DNA of 64,000 nt from Methylobacterium radiotolerans JCM 2831 (GCF_000019725.1 NC_010505.1:5626001-5690000); one strand, 5' to 3'; counted from the first letter of the stretch, positions 1 through 8,369 are shown. Notes: generated by a model from the letters alone, not told the origin. A program made the numbers and translations.

Positions 1-2
1 TG

Positions 3-161
3 GACCGGGTCACGAACACCATGGTCGGCCTGATGCAGGCTGAGCTCCGGGATCGGCGCCAGGTCCTCGGCGACGGCGCCTTCGTGGCCTGCATGATCGA
101 GGAGATCGCCGCCCGGGTCGTCATCCTGGCGGACATGGCGGCCGAGCGCGAAGCACCCTGA
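3..161 (+). CDS. C-terminal end of an unidentified protein (cut by window edge)
   Basis: An open frame runs in from the left edge and stops with TGA, leaving the last 52 codons of a protein. It has the strong third-position G/C preference of the neighbouring genes. The visible part is mostly helical-looking, with a run of small hydrophobic residues (EEIAARVVILADMAA) before a short charged tail. A helical C-terminus like this is seen in many one-domain regulators, but no family can be named from so little. The start lies outside the window. Confidence 0.6.
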   Translation, partial: DRVTNTMVGLMQAELRDRRQVLGDGAFVACMIEEIAARVVILADMAAEREAP

Positions 162-168
162 GGGGGCC

Positions 169-236
169 GGATACCTCCCATCGAGGTGGTATCCCGGTGG
201 TATCCTGCGGTCGTGCATTCAGCCGGGGATACCACC
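169..236. repeat. Cluster of four GGATACC(A/T)CC decamers in both orientations
   Basis: The decamer GGTGGTATCC occurs at 185-194 and again at 196-205. Its exact reverse complement GGATACCACC is at 227-236, and a one-mismatch copy, GGATACCTCC, is at 169-178. The four copies lie within 68 bases between the end of the partial gene and the 3' end of tRNA-Gly. They could be a multi-site operator or the arms of alternative hairpins. The binding protein, if any, is unknown. Confidence 0.55.
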
Positions 237-286
237 GCAGGGCGCCTAAGCGCCTGCCTAGACTGCCGTTATCGATGGGGGAGAAG

Positions 287-360
287 TGGAGCGGGTGAAG
301 GGAATCGAACCCTCGTATTCAGCTTGGAAGGCTGCTGCTCTACCATTGAGCTACACCCGC
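287..360 (-). tRNA. tRNA-Gly (anticodon TCC), CCA encoded
   Basis: Read on the minus strand, positions 360 to 287 fold into a cloverleaf. The acceptor stem is GCGGGTG paired with CACCCGC, the D arm is GCTC/GAGC, the anticodon loop is CTTCCAA with anticodon TCC, and the T loop is TTCGATT. The discriminator is T and CCA is encoded at 289-287. The top pair of the anticodon stem is a G-A mismatch; the other four pairs are intact. It decodes GGA and GGG glycine codons. The 3' end of a tRNA gene is a common integration target, and here it faces the left edge. Confidence 0.95.
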
Positions 361-458
361 GCGGGCGGATCGTTAGCACGCCGGGTCGGCCGTGAGAAGG
401 TGGGGCGGGATCGCCGCCGCGCGGGCGAGGTCCCGAATCCGCAGCGTCGCCGGCCGGC

Positions 459-980
459 TCACAGGCACGGGTTCATGACAGGCTCGCGCGGGATCGAGAG
501 CAGGTCGTCGACCCGGGCGCGCAGGCCCGCGGCGCCGCCGGTCCGCAGGGCCTCGTACAGGGCCTCCGCGTCGCGGCCGCAGACCGCGCCGGGCCGCTGC
601 TCCGGTTCCGTCGTCCCGTCGTGCGGCGGGACGGTCCTGTCCGGGGCGTTGTCGGCGATGAACCGATCGATGCGCGCGAGCGCGGCGCGCAGTTCCTGCT
701 GGAAGTCCGGGTCGGCGCCGGCGTGGCACGCCTGTCCGACGGCGCGCATCGCCTGCAGGATGCCGCGCATGCACAGCACCGCACCCTTGCCGGTCCGGTC
801 GAGCTTCGTGACGGTGTCGCCGCGCCGGATGGTCTGGATCCCGTTCACGAGCGCCTCCGCCGATCCCGATCCGGCCTGCCCGGGAGCCTCCGAGGACACC
901 GCCAGGAACGCGCAGGCCGCGGCGGCGCAGCCGACGATCAGGGATCGCGGTCGGGACGGCGTGCGTGTCGTCAGGCGCAT
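459..980 (-). CDS. Secreted hypothetical protein, 173 aa
   Basis: The protein opens with basic residues (MRLTTRTPSRPRS) followed by a hydrophobic, Ala-rich stretch to about residue 32, which looks like a Sec signal peptide. I chose this Met because a start 12 codons upstream would bury the signal. The mature part is mainly charged and helical, with cysteines in CMRGIL, QACHAG, GAVCGR and the C-terminal NPCL, which could form disulfides in the periplasm. It lies 49 bases downstream of the keto-acid cleavage gene on the same strand and may share its transcript. I do not recognise the family. Confidence 0.65.
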   Translation of the reverse strand: MRLTTRTPSRPRSLIVGCAAAACAFLAVSSEAPGQAGSGSAEALVNGIQTIRRGDTVTKLDRTGKGAVLCMRGILQAMRAVGQACHAGADPDFQQELRAALARIDRFIADNAPDRTVPPHDGTTEPEQRPGAVCGRDAEALYEALRTGGAAGLRARVDDLLSIPREPVMNPCL

Positions 981-1029
981 GGATCCGGCGCCGTCTCCAC
1001 CGCGCGGCCGCGGCAACGTCCGCGCGCGA

Positions 1030-1872
1030 TCAGCCCAGGCCCAGGGCGGCGCGGGCCTCCGCGGGCGTGGCGACGCGGCGACCGTGGCGGGCCACCGCCT
1101 CGGCGGCGAGGCCGACGAGCTCGGCGTTGCCGGCCGCCAGACGGTCCTTCGTCACCCGGATGTTGTCCTCCAGGCCGGTGCGGACCGCGTCGGCGCCGCG
1201 GGCGAGCGCCCAGTCCATCACGATCGCCTGGTTGCGGCCGATCCCGGCCGCCGTCCAGGTCGCCTCCGGCAGGATCCGGCGGGTCTCGGCGAGCAGGATG
1301 TCGAGGAGGTGCTCCTCGGCCGGCATCGCGTTCTGGACGCCCATCACGAACTGCACGTGCGGGCGCGCGTCGATCAGGCCCGCCTCCACGAGGCGCTTGG
1401 CCCCGTGCAGGTGCGAGAGGTCGAAGATCTCGATCTCGGGCCGGACGCCGTACTGCTTCATCTGGCCGGCGAGGTCGGTCACGAGGCTCGCCGAATTCTC
1501 GTAGACGATCGTCGGGAAGTTGACCGAGCCGGTGGACAGGGAGGCCATGTCGGGCCGGTGCCTGAGCGAGAGGCCGCGGGCGGCCGGGTCGCGCCCGCGC
1601 CCGCCGGTCGAGAACTGCACGATCATCCCCGGGCAGTGCCGGCGCAGCCCCTCCTGCACGGCGGCGAACTTGTCCGGGTCGGAGGAGGGCGACTCGTCGT
1701 CGTTGCGCACGTGGATGTGGCAGAGCGTGGCGCCCGCCTCGAACGCCTGATGGGTCGACTCGATCTGCTCGGCCACGGTGACCGGAACGGCCGGGTTGTC
1801 CTTCTTGCGCGGCACCGAGCCGGTGATCGCCACCGCGATCACCACGGGTGCGTCGCTCCGGGATCCTGCCAT
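1030..1872 (-). CDS. Beta-keto acid cleavage enzyme family protein (BKACE, DUF849)
   Basis: The 280-residue length and sequence fit the BKACE family, typified by 3-keto-5-aminohexanoate cleavage enzyme. These zinc-dependent TIM barrels condense a beta-keto acid with acetyl-CoA and release acetoacetate and a new CoA ester. The family's HxH zinc pair is visible as CHIHVRND at residues 52 and 54. GSVPRKKDNP near the N-terminus and the later MGVQNAMP also fit. The substrate cannot be read from sequence: family members act on carnitine, lysine and other catabolic intermediates. The gene is divergent from aroQ and no dedicated catabolic operon surrounds it. Confidence 0.85.
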   Translation of the reverse strand: MAGSRSDAPVVIAVAITGSVPRKKDNPAVPVTVAEQIESTHQAFEAGATLCHIHVRNDDESPSSDPDKFAAVQEGLRRHCPGMIVQFSTGGRGRDPAARGLSLRHRPDMASLSTGSVNFPTIVYENSASLVTDLAGQMKQYGVRPEIEIFDLSHLHGAKRLVEAGLIDARPHVQFVMGVQNAMPAEEHLLDILLAETRRILPEATWTAAGIGRNQAIVMDWALARGADAVRTGLEDNIRVTKDRLAAGNAELVGLAAEAVARHGRRVATPAEARAALGLG

Positions 1873-2079
1873 TCGCCTGTCCTCCCTGCCTCATCCGGGT
1901 TCCGCGACCGGGATAGCGCCGCGGAACCCGGATCTGAACCGCCCGGCGCGGGCGGCAGGTCCGTGTGCGGGACATCTCCGGCCGGATGACAGCCGCGACC
2001 CGTGTCGTGCCGGACCCGTGCCGCGCCGGACTTGAGTCTTGCCGGCGGTTGTCGCACCTCTCGGCCCGCGAGGCACACG

Positions 2080-2529
2080 ATGAACGACACCGTCCTGGTC
2101 CTGAACGGGCCGAACCTGAACCTGCTCGGCAAGCGCCAGCCGGAGATCTACGGCCGCGAGACCCTGGCCGACGTCGAGGCCCTGTGCCGCGAGACCGCCG
2201 CGGGCTTCGGCCTCGCGGTCGATTTCCGGCAGAGCAACGCCGAGCACGCGCTGATCGACGCGATCCACGAATTTCGGGTCGGCTCGGCCGGGATCGTCAT
2301 CAACGCGGGCGCCTACACGCACACCTCGGTGGCGCTCCTCGACGCGCTGAACACCTGCGAGGTGCCGGTGATCGAGTGCCACATCTCGAACGTCCACCGG
2401 CGCGAGGCTTTCCGCCACCACTCCTACATCTCCCTCGCGGCCACGTCCGTGCTGGCGGGGTTCGGCACGCACGGCTACGCCCTGGCGATCCGGCACCTCG
2501 CGCATCTGCGGGCCGGCAGACCTGCTTGA
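2080..2529 (+). CDS. aroQ: 3-dehydroquinate dehydratase, type II
   Basis: Catalyses reversible dehydration of 3-dehydroquinate to 3-dehydroshikimate in the cytoplasm, the third step of the shikimate pathway. The protein is 149 residues, normal for the dodecameric type II enzyme. Key elements are the opening [18 protein letters not shown] with Arg19 and catalytic Tyr24, NAGAYTHTS at 76-83, and [15 protein letters not shown] with catalytic His101. I placed the start at the ATG immediately before NDTVLVLNG; an upstream in-frame ATG would add 26 residues not found in the family. No accB/accC follow it as they do in many bacteria; pyrE is next. Confidence 0.95.
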   Translation: MNDTVLVLNGPNLNLLGKRQPEIYGRETLADVEALCRETAAGFGLAVDFRQSNAEHALIDAIHEFRVGSAGIVINAGAYTHTSVALLDALNTCEVPVIECHISNVHRREAFRHHSYISLAATSVLAGFGTHGYALAIRHLAHLRAGRPA

Positions 2530-2673
2530 GGCGCGGATAGCGCCGCGATCAGGGTTGACGCTGGCGGAGACAGGGGGGAGGAGGGCGGTCAGGCCCTTAT
2601 TCAACGCGTTCTCCCCGGCCGGACCGGTCTACCGGACCGGCGGAGGACGTCTCGAGCGGAGCGCGCACGCCGC

Positions 2674-3375
2674 ATGACCAGTCCCTTCCTGCCCCTCGAC
2701 CGGACAGTGATCGCCCGCGAGGCGGCCAAGATGTTCCTCGAGATCGGGGCCGTCCTCTTCTACAAGGACGAGCCGTTCAAGTTCACCTCCGGCTGGGCGA
2801 GCCCGGTCTACACCGACAGCCGGAAGATCATCTCGTTCCCGCGCCTGCGCTCGACGCTGATGGATTTCGCCACCGCCACGATCGTGCGCGAGATCGGCTA
2901 CGAGAAGCTGACCCACATCGCGGGCGGCGAGACCGCCGGCATCCCCTTCGCGGCCTGGATCGCCGACCGGATGATGCTGCCGATGCAGTACATCCGGAAG
3001 AAGCCCAAGGGCTTCGGCCGCAACGCCCAGATCGAGGGCGAGATCGTCGAGGGCGCCCGGACCCTGCTGGTCGAGGACCTCGCCACCGACGGGCGCAGCA
3101 AGGTCAATTTCTGCAAGGCCCTGCGCGATTCCGGCGCCCAGGTCGATCACTGCTTCGTGCTGTTCTACTACGACATCTTCCCCGACAGCGCCGCGCTGAT
3201 GGAGGAGATCGGCATCAAGCTCCACTACCTCACCACGTGGTGGGACGTGCTGGCGGTGGCCAAGGAGATGGGCACCTTCGACCCGAAGACCCTGGCGGAG
3301 GTCGAGCGCTTCCTCAACGCCCCGGCGGAGTGGTCGGCGGCCCACGGCGGCATCTCCGCCTTCGGCCAGGCCTGA
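2674..3375 (+). CDS. pyrE: Orotate phosphoribosyltransferase
   Basis: Joins orotate to PRPP to give orotidine 5'-monophosphate, the fifth step of de novo pyrimidine synthesis. The PRPP-binding loop appears as [13 protein letters not shown], the equivalent of the usual VEDLxTDGGSK, and the conserved [12 protein letters not shown] block is near the N-terminus. At 233 residues it has the longer C-terminal part common in alphaproteobacteria. It ends 13 bases before pyrC, so the two probably form one transcription unit for pyrimidine synthesis. The 144-base gap after aroQ leaves room for its own promoter, though I could not define one. Confidence 0.95.
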   Translation: MTSPFLPLDRTVIAREAAKMFLEIGAVLFYKDEPFKFTSGWASPVYTDSRKIISFPRLRSTLMDFATATIVREIGYEKLTHIAGGETAGIPFAAWIADRMMLPMQYIRKKPKGFGRNAQIEGEIVEGARTLLVEDLATDGRSKVNFCKALRDSGAQVDHCFVLFYYDIFPDSAALMEEIGIKLHYLTTWWDVLAVAKEMGTFDPKTLAEVERFLNAPAEWSAAHGGISAFGQA

Positions 3376-3388
3376 GGAGAGGATCGCG

Positions 3389-4468
3389 ATGGGCGTCGCC
3401 GAGCTGTTCCCCGCCGAGCGCCAGGAGGCGAACCCGGTCGACCGGATCACGATCCGCCGGCCGGACGACTGGCACATCCACCTGCGCGACGGCGCCATGC
3501 TGAAGGCGGTGCTGCCCTACACGGCGGCGCAGTTCGCCCGGGGCATCATCATGCCGAACCTCGTGCCGCCGGTGACCACGGTCGCGGCCGCGCAGGCCTA
3601 TCGCGAGCGCATCCTGGCGGCCCTGCCCGAGGGCCAGGACTTCACGCCGCTGATGACCTGCTACCTGCGGGACGACACCGACCCGGACGAGATCGAGCGC
3701 GGCTTCGGGGAGAAGGTCTGGGTCGCCGCCAAGCTCTACCCGGCGGGCGCGACCACGAACTCGCACGCGGGCGTCACCGACCTCAATGGCATCGCGCCCG
3801 TGCTGGAGCGGATGGAGCGGATCGGCATGCCGCTCCTGATCCACGGCGAGGCGACCGACCCGGAGATCGACATCTTCGACCGCGAGGCCGCCTTCATGGA
3901 GGGCAGCCTGATCCCGCTCCTCGGCCGCCATCAGGGGCTGAAGGTCACCGTGGAGCACGCCACCACCGCGGAGATCCTCGACGTGGTCCGCGAGCACCGG
4001 AGCCGGTGCGCGGCGACGATCACGCCGCACCACCTCGTGATCAACCGGACGCACATCTTCCAGGGTGGCCTGCGCCCGCACCTGTACTGCCTGCCGGTGG
4101 CCAAGCGCGAGCGGCACCGGCTCGCCCTGCGCCGGGCCGCGACCTCCGGCGAGGCCTGCTTCTATCTCGGCACCGACACGGCCCCGCATGTCCGCGGCGC
4201 CAAGGAGGCGTCCTGCGGCTGCGCCGGCGTGTTCTGCGGCCCGAGCGCGCTCCAGACCTACGTGCAGGTCTTCGACGAGGAGGGGGCGCTGGACAAGTTC
4301 GAGGCTTTCGCGTCGCTCAACGGCGCCCGCTTCCACGGTCTGGAGCCGAATGCCGGGACCGTCACCCTGGAGCGCCGGGAGAGCCGCATCGCCGAGGCCG
4401 TCGCGGTCGACGACACGGCGGTGGTGGTGTTCCGCGGCGAGGAGACGCTGCCCTGGTCGGTGGCGTGA
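3389..4468 (+). CDS. pyrC: Dihydroorotase, class II (PyrC type)
   Basis: Cyclises N-carbamoyl-aspartate to dihydroorotate using a binuclear zinc centre. The first metal ligands are in DWHIHLRDG (His29 and His31). The bridging carboxylated lysine is Lys115 in KLYPAGATTNS, further histidines lie in LIHGEA, VEHATT and TPHHL, and the catalytic Asp263 is in GTDTAPH. The 359-residue length matches the monofunctional dimeric enzymes of enteric type rather than the larger PyrC associated with PyrB. It follows pyrE by 13 bases with an AGGAGAGGAT ribosome site. All catalytic residues are present. Confidence 0.95.
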   Translation: MGVAELFPAERQEANPVDRITIRRPDDWHIHLRDGAMLKAVLPYTAAQFARGIIMPNLVPPVTTVAAAQAYRERILAALPEGQDFTPLMTCYLRDDTDPDEIERGFGEKVWVAAKLYPAGATTNSHAGVTDLNGIAPVLERMERIGMPLLIHGEATDPEIDIFDREAAFMEGSLIPLLGRHQGLKVTVEHATTAEILDVVREHRSRCAATITPHHLVINRTHIFQGGLRPHLYCLPVAKRERHRLALRRAATSGEACFYLGTDTAPHVRGAKEASCGCAGVFCGPSALQTYVQVFDEEGALDKFEAFASLNGARFHGLEPNAGTVTLERRESRIAEAVAVDDTAVVVFRGEETLPWSVA

Positions 4469-4491
4469 CCGCCTAGGCTGGGACCGCGCAC

Positions 4492-4583
4492 CGTCATCGC
4501 GGGCGCGGCGAGGCGACCCCGGGCAGCGCGAGATCGGTGACCGTCGGGCGACATGGGGTTGCTTCGCCGCGCTCACCCAGACG
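4492..4583. repeat. Imperfect 29-bp inverted repeat element
   Basis: Left arm 4492-4520 begins CGTCATCGCGGGCGCGGCGA; right arm 4555-4583 is largely its reverse complement, reading GGGGTTGCTTCGCCGCGC at its inner side, with 34 bases between. The arms resemble the dispersed CGTCAT...GCGCGGCGAAGC palindromes common between genes in methylobacteria-like genomes. It lies after pyrC and may stabilise mRNA ends or act as a terminator, but there is no T run. Confidence 0.55.
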
Positions 4584-4674
4584 GATACCGGCCAGCCATC
4601 TAATCGGCCGAAGCCATCTTTGCCCGGATCCAACCTCCGGTTACCGATCGTCCGTCGATCCGGAGGAGGGTAAG

Positions 4675-6120
4675 ATGCAGGACGCGCGACAGGACGGCAT
4701 CACCGCCATGGGCGCCGTGGACCTCGCCGCCGCCATCCGCGGCCGGGTCGTCTCCTGCGTCGAGGTGATGCGCGCCTATCTGGAGCGGATCCATCGGATC
4801 AACCCGCAGGTGAACGCCCTCGTGGGCCTGGCCGACGACGCCGCGCTCCTGCGGGAGGCCGAGGCCGCCGACGCCGTCCTGGCGCGCGGTGAGCCCGTCG
4901 GCCCGCTGCACGGCTTCCCGCTGGCGGTGAAGGATCTCGACCCGGTCCGCGGCCTGCGGTTCACGCAGGGCTCGCCGATCTTCGCCGACCGGGTCGCCGA
5001 GACGGACTCGATCATGGTCACCCGCCTGCGCGCCGCCGGGGCGATCTTCATCGGCAAGACCAACATCCCCGAGTTCGGCCTCGGCTCGCACAGCTTCAAC
5101 CCGGTCTACGGCGCCACCGGCAACGCCTACGACCCGGCGATGACCGGGGGCGGGTCGAGCGGCGGCGCCGCCGTGGCGGTGGCGCTGCGGATGCAGCCGG
5201 TGGCCGACGGCAGCGACCATGCCGGCTCCCTGCGGAATCCGCCCGCCTTCAACAACTGCTACGGCCTGCGCCCGAGCTGGGGCCGGATCCCGGCCGAGGC
5301 CAAGGACGTGTTCAGCCCGAATCTCGGCGTGCTCGGGGCGATCGGGCGCACGCCGGGCGATATCGGCCTGATGCTCTCGGTGCTGGCGGGCTACGATCCG
5401 CGCTGCCCGAACGCCGTCCGGCAGGACCCGTCCGCCTTCGCGCGCCCGCTCGCCCGCGACTTCCGCGGGACGCGGATCGCGTGGCTCGGCGATTGCGGCG
5501 GCGAGATCCCGTTCGATCCCGGCGTGCTCGATGTCGGGCGCGCCGCCCTGGCGACCTTCGCGGAGATCGGCTGCACCGTCGAGGAGGCGATGCCGCGCTA
5601 CGACATGGAGCGGCTCTGGCAGGACTGGCTGGTGCTGCGGGCCCTCACCGTCGCGGCGAACCTCCGCCCGCTCTACGACGAGCCCCGCCACCGGGCCCTG
5701 CTCAAGCCGGAGGCGGTCTGGGAGGTCGAGCGGGGACTGGCGCTCGGCGCCGACCGGATCATCGCGGCGCTGGAGGGGCGCACCCGCTGGTACGAGACCC
5801 TGCGCCGCTTCATGGAGGCCTACGACTACGTGGTCATGCCCAGCGCCCAGGTCTTCCCGTTCGACAAGAGCCTGCGCTGGCCCGAGACCGTGGGCGGCCA
5901 CGCGATGGACACCTACCACCGCTGGATGCAGATCACGATTCCCGCGACGATGTCGGGCCTGCCGGCGCTGGCCGTGCCGGCCGGGTTCGGGGAGGCCGGG
6001 CTGCCCGCGGGCATCCAGATCGTCGGTCCCAACCACGGCGAGCTCGCCTGCCTGCAGCTCGGTGCCGCCTACGACGCGGCGAGCAACTGGGTCCGCCGCT
6101 ACCCGCCGCCGCTGAACTGA
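4675..6120 (+). CDS. Amidase signature-family hydrolase
   Basis: A 481-residue amidase-signature enzyme that hydrolyses a C-N amide bond. The Ser-cisSer-Lys triad can be seen: Lys86 in LAVKDLDP, the Gly/Ser loop GGGSSGGAAVA at 158-168, and the nucleophile Ser185 in GSDHAGSLRNP. The start is the ATG after a strong GGAGGAGGG ribosome site at 4662-4670. There are no gatB or gatC neighbours and the C-terminal part differs from GatA, so this is a free-standing amidase of unknown substrate rather than the tRNA-dependent amidotransferase. A 20-base hairpin follows the stop. Confidence 0.88.
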   Translation: MQDARQDGITAMGAVDLAAAIRGRVVSCVEVMRAYLERIHRINPQVNALVGLADDAALLREAEAADAVLARGEPVGPLHGFPLAVKDLDPVRGLRFTQGSPIFADRVAETDSIMVTRLRAAGAIFIGKTNIPEFGLGSHSFNPVYGATGNAYDPAMTGGGSSGGAAVAVALRMQPVADGSDHAGSLRNPPAFNNCYGLRPSWGRIPAEAKDVFSPNLGVLGAIGRTPGDIGLMLSVLAGYDPRCPNAVRQDPSAFARPLARDFRGTRIAWLGDCGGEIPFDPGVLDVGRAALATFAEIGCTVEEAMPRYDMERLWQDWLVLRALTVAANLRPLYDEPRHRALLKPEAVWEVERGLALGADRIIAALEGRTRWYETLRRFMEAYDYVVMPSAQVFPFDKSLRWPETVGGHAMDTYHRWMQITIPATMSGLPALAVPAGFGEAGLPAGIQIVGPNHGELACLQLGAAYDAASNWVRRYPPPLN

Positions 6121-6141
6121 GGGAGCGGCTCGTCGACCAAG

Positions 6142-6161
6142 CCGGCGCAAACAAGCGCCGG
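6142..6161 (+). terminator. Short GC hairpin after the amidase gene
   Basis: CCGGCGC (6142-6148) and GCGCCGG (6155-6161) form a perfect 7-bp stem with loop AAACAA, 21 bases after the amidase stop and just before the ilvB promoter. There is no T run, so it may be a weak terminator or an mRNA-stabilising end. Confidence 0.4.
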
Positions 6162-6166
6162 ACGCG

Positions 6167-6195
6167 TTGACCCGCCCCGCGCTCTCCGCTAAGAG
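6167..6195 (+). promoter_or_regulatory. Sigma-70 type promoter for ilvB leader
   Basis: TTGACC at 6167-6172 is followed, after exactly 17 bases, by TAAGAG at 6190-6195. Transcription would begin near 6202, about 68 bases upstream of the leader peptide start. The position fits a promoter for the attenuated ilvBN transcript. Confidence 0.6.
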
Positions 6196-6269
6196 GCCCG
6201 ACACTTCGCGTGCCGACCATGAGCCAGTTCCGGATCATGGGGCCGCCGCGGGGCAGGTTCGGATATCCG

Positions 6270-6320
6270 ATGACCACGGTCCTTATTGTAGCGGTAGCGT
6301 CACCGACGGGGCGGCCCTGA
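6270..6320 (+). CDS. ilvB leader peptide (16 aa, Val/Leu/Ile control codons)
   Basis: A short frame from ATG at 6270 encodes MTTVLIVAVASPTGRP and stops at TGA 6318-6320. Its run of V-L-I-V-A-V is read by GTC, CTT, ATT, GTA, GCG and GTA. CTT, ATT and GTA are rare in this GC-rich genome, as expected for codons that sense branched-chain aminoacyl-tRNA supply. The stop codon falls in the loop of the first downstream hairpin, and a terminator hairpin follows 34 bases later. This is the classic layout of a translation-controlled attenuator ahead of acetolactate synthase. The peptide itself is not expected to have another function. Confidence 0.85.
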   Translation: MTTVLIVAVASPTGRP

Positions 6321-6375
6321 GAGAGGGCCGCGATCCGGGCGGTGGCGCATGCAGGGTCCCTCGGGGCCCTTTTTT
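6311..6375 (+). promoter_or_regulatory. Transcription attenuator upstream of ilvB
   Basis: Two alternative folds are visible. The pause hairpin pairs GCGGCCC (6311-6317) with GGGCCGC (6325-6331). The terminator pairs GGGTCC (6354-6359) with GGGCCC (6364-6369) and runs straight into six T residues (6370-6375). An antiterminator is also possible: GAGGGCC (6323-6329) can pair with GGTCCCTC (6355-6362) with one bulged T. Stalling of ribosomes on the leader's Val/Leu/Ile codons would free the antiterminator and let transcription continue into ilvB when branched-chain amino acids are scarce. Confidence 0.85.
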
Positions 6376-6544
6376 GTTGCCCGCGTCCGGGCGGGACAGG
6401 ACTGGGACGGACGGAGATCCGAGGCGAGAGACACCTTCGGGCGAGGCGGAGACCGCCCCGCGTGACGGGGGTGCCGGGAGAGAGAACGGGGCAGGGCGGC
6501 GATCACGGGATCGCGGTGGCTCCGGAGAGCGCGAGGAGACGAGC

Positions 6545-8320
6545 ATGGGCGGCGAGGTCATGACCGGGGCCGAGATGGTCATCCGGGCCTTCCAGGATCA
6601 GGGTGTCGACACGCTGTTCGGGTACCCGGGCGGCGCCGTACTTCCGATCTACGACGCGCTCTTCCACCAGAACGCCGTCAAGCACATCCTCGTCCGCCAC
6701 GAGCAGGGCGCCGTCCACGCCGCGGAGGGCTATGCCCGCTCCTCCGGCAAGGTCGGCTGCGTCCTCGTGACGTCGGGCCCCGGCGCGACCAACATCGTCA
6801 CCGGACTCACCGACGCGATGCTGGACTCGATCCCGCTGGTCTGCATCACCGGACAGGTCCCGACGCACCTGATCGGCACCGACGCGTTCCAGGAATGCGA
6901 CACGGTCGGCATCACGCGCCACTGCACGAAGCACAATTACCTCGTCAAATCGATCGACGACCTGCCGCGCATCCTGCACGAGGCGTTCTACGTCGCGGCG
7001 AACGGCCGTCCCGGTCCGGTCGTGGTCGACCTGCCCAAGGACATCCAGTTCGCCTCCGGCCTCTACGAGCGCCCCGAGATCGCGAGCCACAAGACCTACC
7101 GCCCGGCCGTCAAGGGCGACGCCGACCGGATCCGCGCGGCCGTCGAGCTGATGGCGACCGCGCGCCGGCCGGTCTTCTACACCGGCGGCGGCGTCATCAA
7201 CTCGGGTCCTGAGGCCTCGCGCCTGCTGCGCGAGCTCGTCCGCGAGACCGGCTTCCCGATCACCTCGACCCTGATGGGGCTCGGCGCCTATCCGGGCACG
7301 GACGAGAAGTTCCTGGGCATGCTCGGCATGCACGGGACCTACGAGGCCAACCTCGCGATGCACGAGTGCGACGTGATGATCTGCGTCGGCGCCCGGTTCG
7401 ACGACCGGATCACCGGCCGGCTCGACGCGTTCTCGCCGTTCTCGAAGAAGATCCACATCGACGTCGACGCCTCCTCGATCAACAAGGTCGTCAAGGTCGA
7501 TGTCGGGATCGTCGGCGACTGCGCGTCGGTGCTCGCCGACATGCTGGAGGCGTGGCGCGCCTTGCCGTCGCGGCCCGACACGTCGAACCTCGATCCGTGG
7601 TTCCAGAAGATCAACGCCTGGAAGGCGCGGGACTGCCTCGCCTACTGGCCGTCGGGCACGATCATCAAGCCGCAATACGCCGTGCAGCGCCTCTACGAGG
7701 CCTGCAAGGACCGCGAGACCTACATCACCACCGAGGTCGGCCAGCACCAGATGTGGGCGGCCCAGTACTTCAAGTACGACGAGCCGAACCGGTGGATGAC
7801 GTCGGGCGGCCTCGGCACGATGGGCTACGGCCTGCCGGCGGCGATCGGCACGCAGCTCGCGCACCCGAACGGGCTCGTCATCGACATCGCCGGCGAGGCC
7901 TCGATCCTGATGAACATGCAGGAGATGTCGACGGCGGTGCAGTACCGCCTGCCGATCAAGGTGTTCATCCTGAACAACGAGTACATGGGCATGGTCCGCC
8001 AGTGGCAGGAGCTGCTGCACGGCTCGCGCTACTCGCAGAGCTACTCGGAGAGCCTGCCGGACTTCGTGAAGCTCGCGGAGGCCTACGGCGCCAAGGGCAT
8101 GCGCTGCGAGAAGCCGGGCGACCTCGACGGCGCCATCGCGGAGATGCTCGCCCACGACGGCCCGGTGATCTTCGACTGCATCGTCGACAAGACCGAGAAC
8201 TGCTTCCCGATGATCCCGTCGGGCAAGGCGCACAACGAGATGCTCCTGTCCGATTACCTCGGCGAGACCGGCGTCGAACTCGGCGACGTGATCTCCGAGG
8301 AAGGCAAGATGCTGGTGTGA
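6545..8320 (+). CDS. ilvB: Acetolactate synthase, large (catalytic) subunit
   Basis: Condenses two pyruvates to 2-acetolactate, or pyruvate with 2-oxobutyrate, using thiamine diphosphate, Mg2+ and FAD. This is the committed step of valine, leucine and isoleucine synthesis. It is 591 residues long. The FGYPGGAVLPIYDAL block precedes the catalytic Glu53 in RHEQGAVHAAEGYA, and TSGPGATN follows. The C-terminal cofactor motif reads AGEASILMNMQE...ILNNEYMGMVRQWQ. The usual GD of this motif is GE here, a form I believe is common in alphaproteobacteria. A GAGGAG ribosome site precedes the ATG. It is controlled by the leader attenuator and partnered by ilvN downstream. Confidence 0.96.
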   Translation: MGGEVMTGAEMVIRAFQDQGVDTLFGYPGGAVLPIYDALFHQNAVKHILVRHEQGAVHAAEGYARSSGKVGCVLVTSGPGATNIVTGLTDAMLDSIPLVCITGQVPTHLIGTDAFQECDTVGITRHCTKHNYLVKSIDDLPRILHEAFYVAANGRPGPVVVDLPKDIQFASGLYERPEIASHKTYRPAVKGDADRIRAAVELMATARRPVFYTGGGVINSGPEASRLLRELVRETGFPITSTLMGLGAYPGTDEKFLGMLGMHGTYEANLAMHECDVMICVGARFDDRITGRLDAFSPFSKKIHIDVDASSINKVVKVDVGIVGDCASVLADMLEAWRALPSRPDTSNLDPWFQKINAWKARDCLAYWPSGTIIKPQYAVQRLYEACKDRETYITTEVGQHQMWAAQYFKYDEPNRWMTSGGLGTMGYGLPAAIGTQLAHPNGLVIDIAGEASILMNMQEMSTAVQYRLPIKVFILNNEYMGMVRQWQELLHGSRYSQSYSESLPDFVKLAEAYGAKGMRCEKPGDLDGAIAEMLAHDGPVIFDCIVDKTENCFPMIPSGKAHNEMLLSDYLGETGVELGDVISEEGKMLV

Positions 8321-8326
8321 GGGAGG

Positions 8327-8369
8327 GCGGCCCGGCTCCGTGCCGGGCCGCGATCCGCCGCTGCGGCGG
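8327..8369 (+). other. Two tandem hairpins between ilvB and ilvN
   Basis: GCGGCCCGGC (8327-8336) and GCCGGGCCGC (8342-8351) form a perfect 10-bp stem with loop TCCGT. It is followed at once by CCGCCG (8355-8360) and CGGCGG (8364-8369) with loop CTG. There is no T run. They sit in the 81-base spacer and may set the ratio of large to small subunit mRNA or protect the ilvB end. Confidence 0.55.

Noticed and set aside
286..1989. A 567-codon plus-strand open frame starting in the tRNA
   Set aside because: It runs through tRNA-Gly and antisense to two minus-strand genes and has no family features.
4600..6204. A 534-codon minus-strand open frame opposite the amidase
   Set aside because: Antisense shadow with low-complexity Arg/Gly/Asp composition; the plus strand has the amidase triad.
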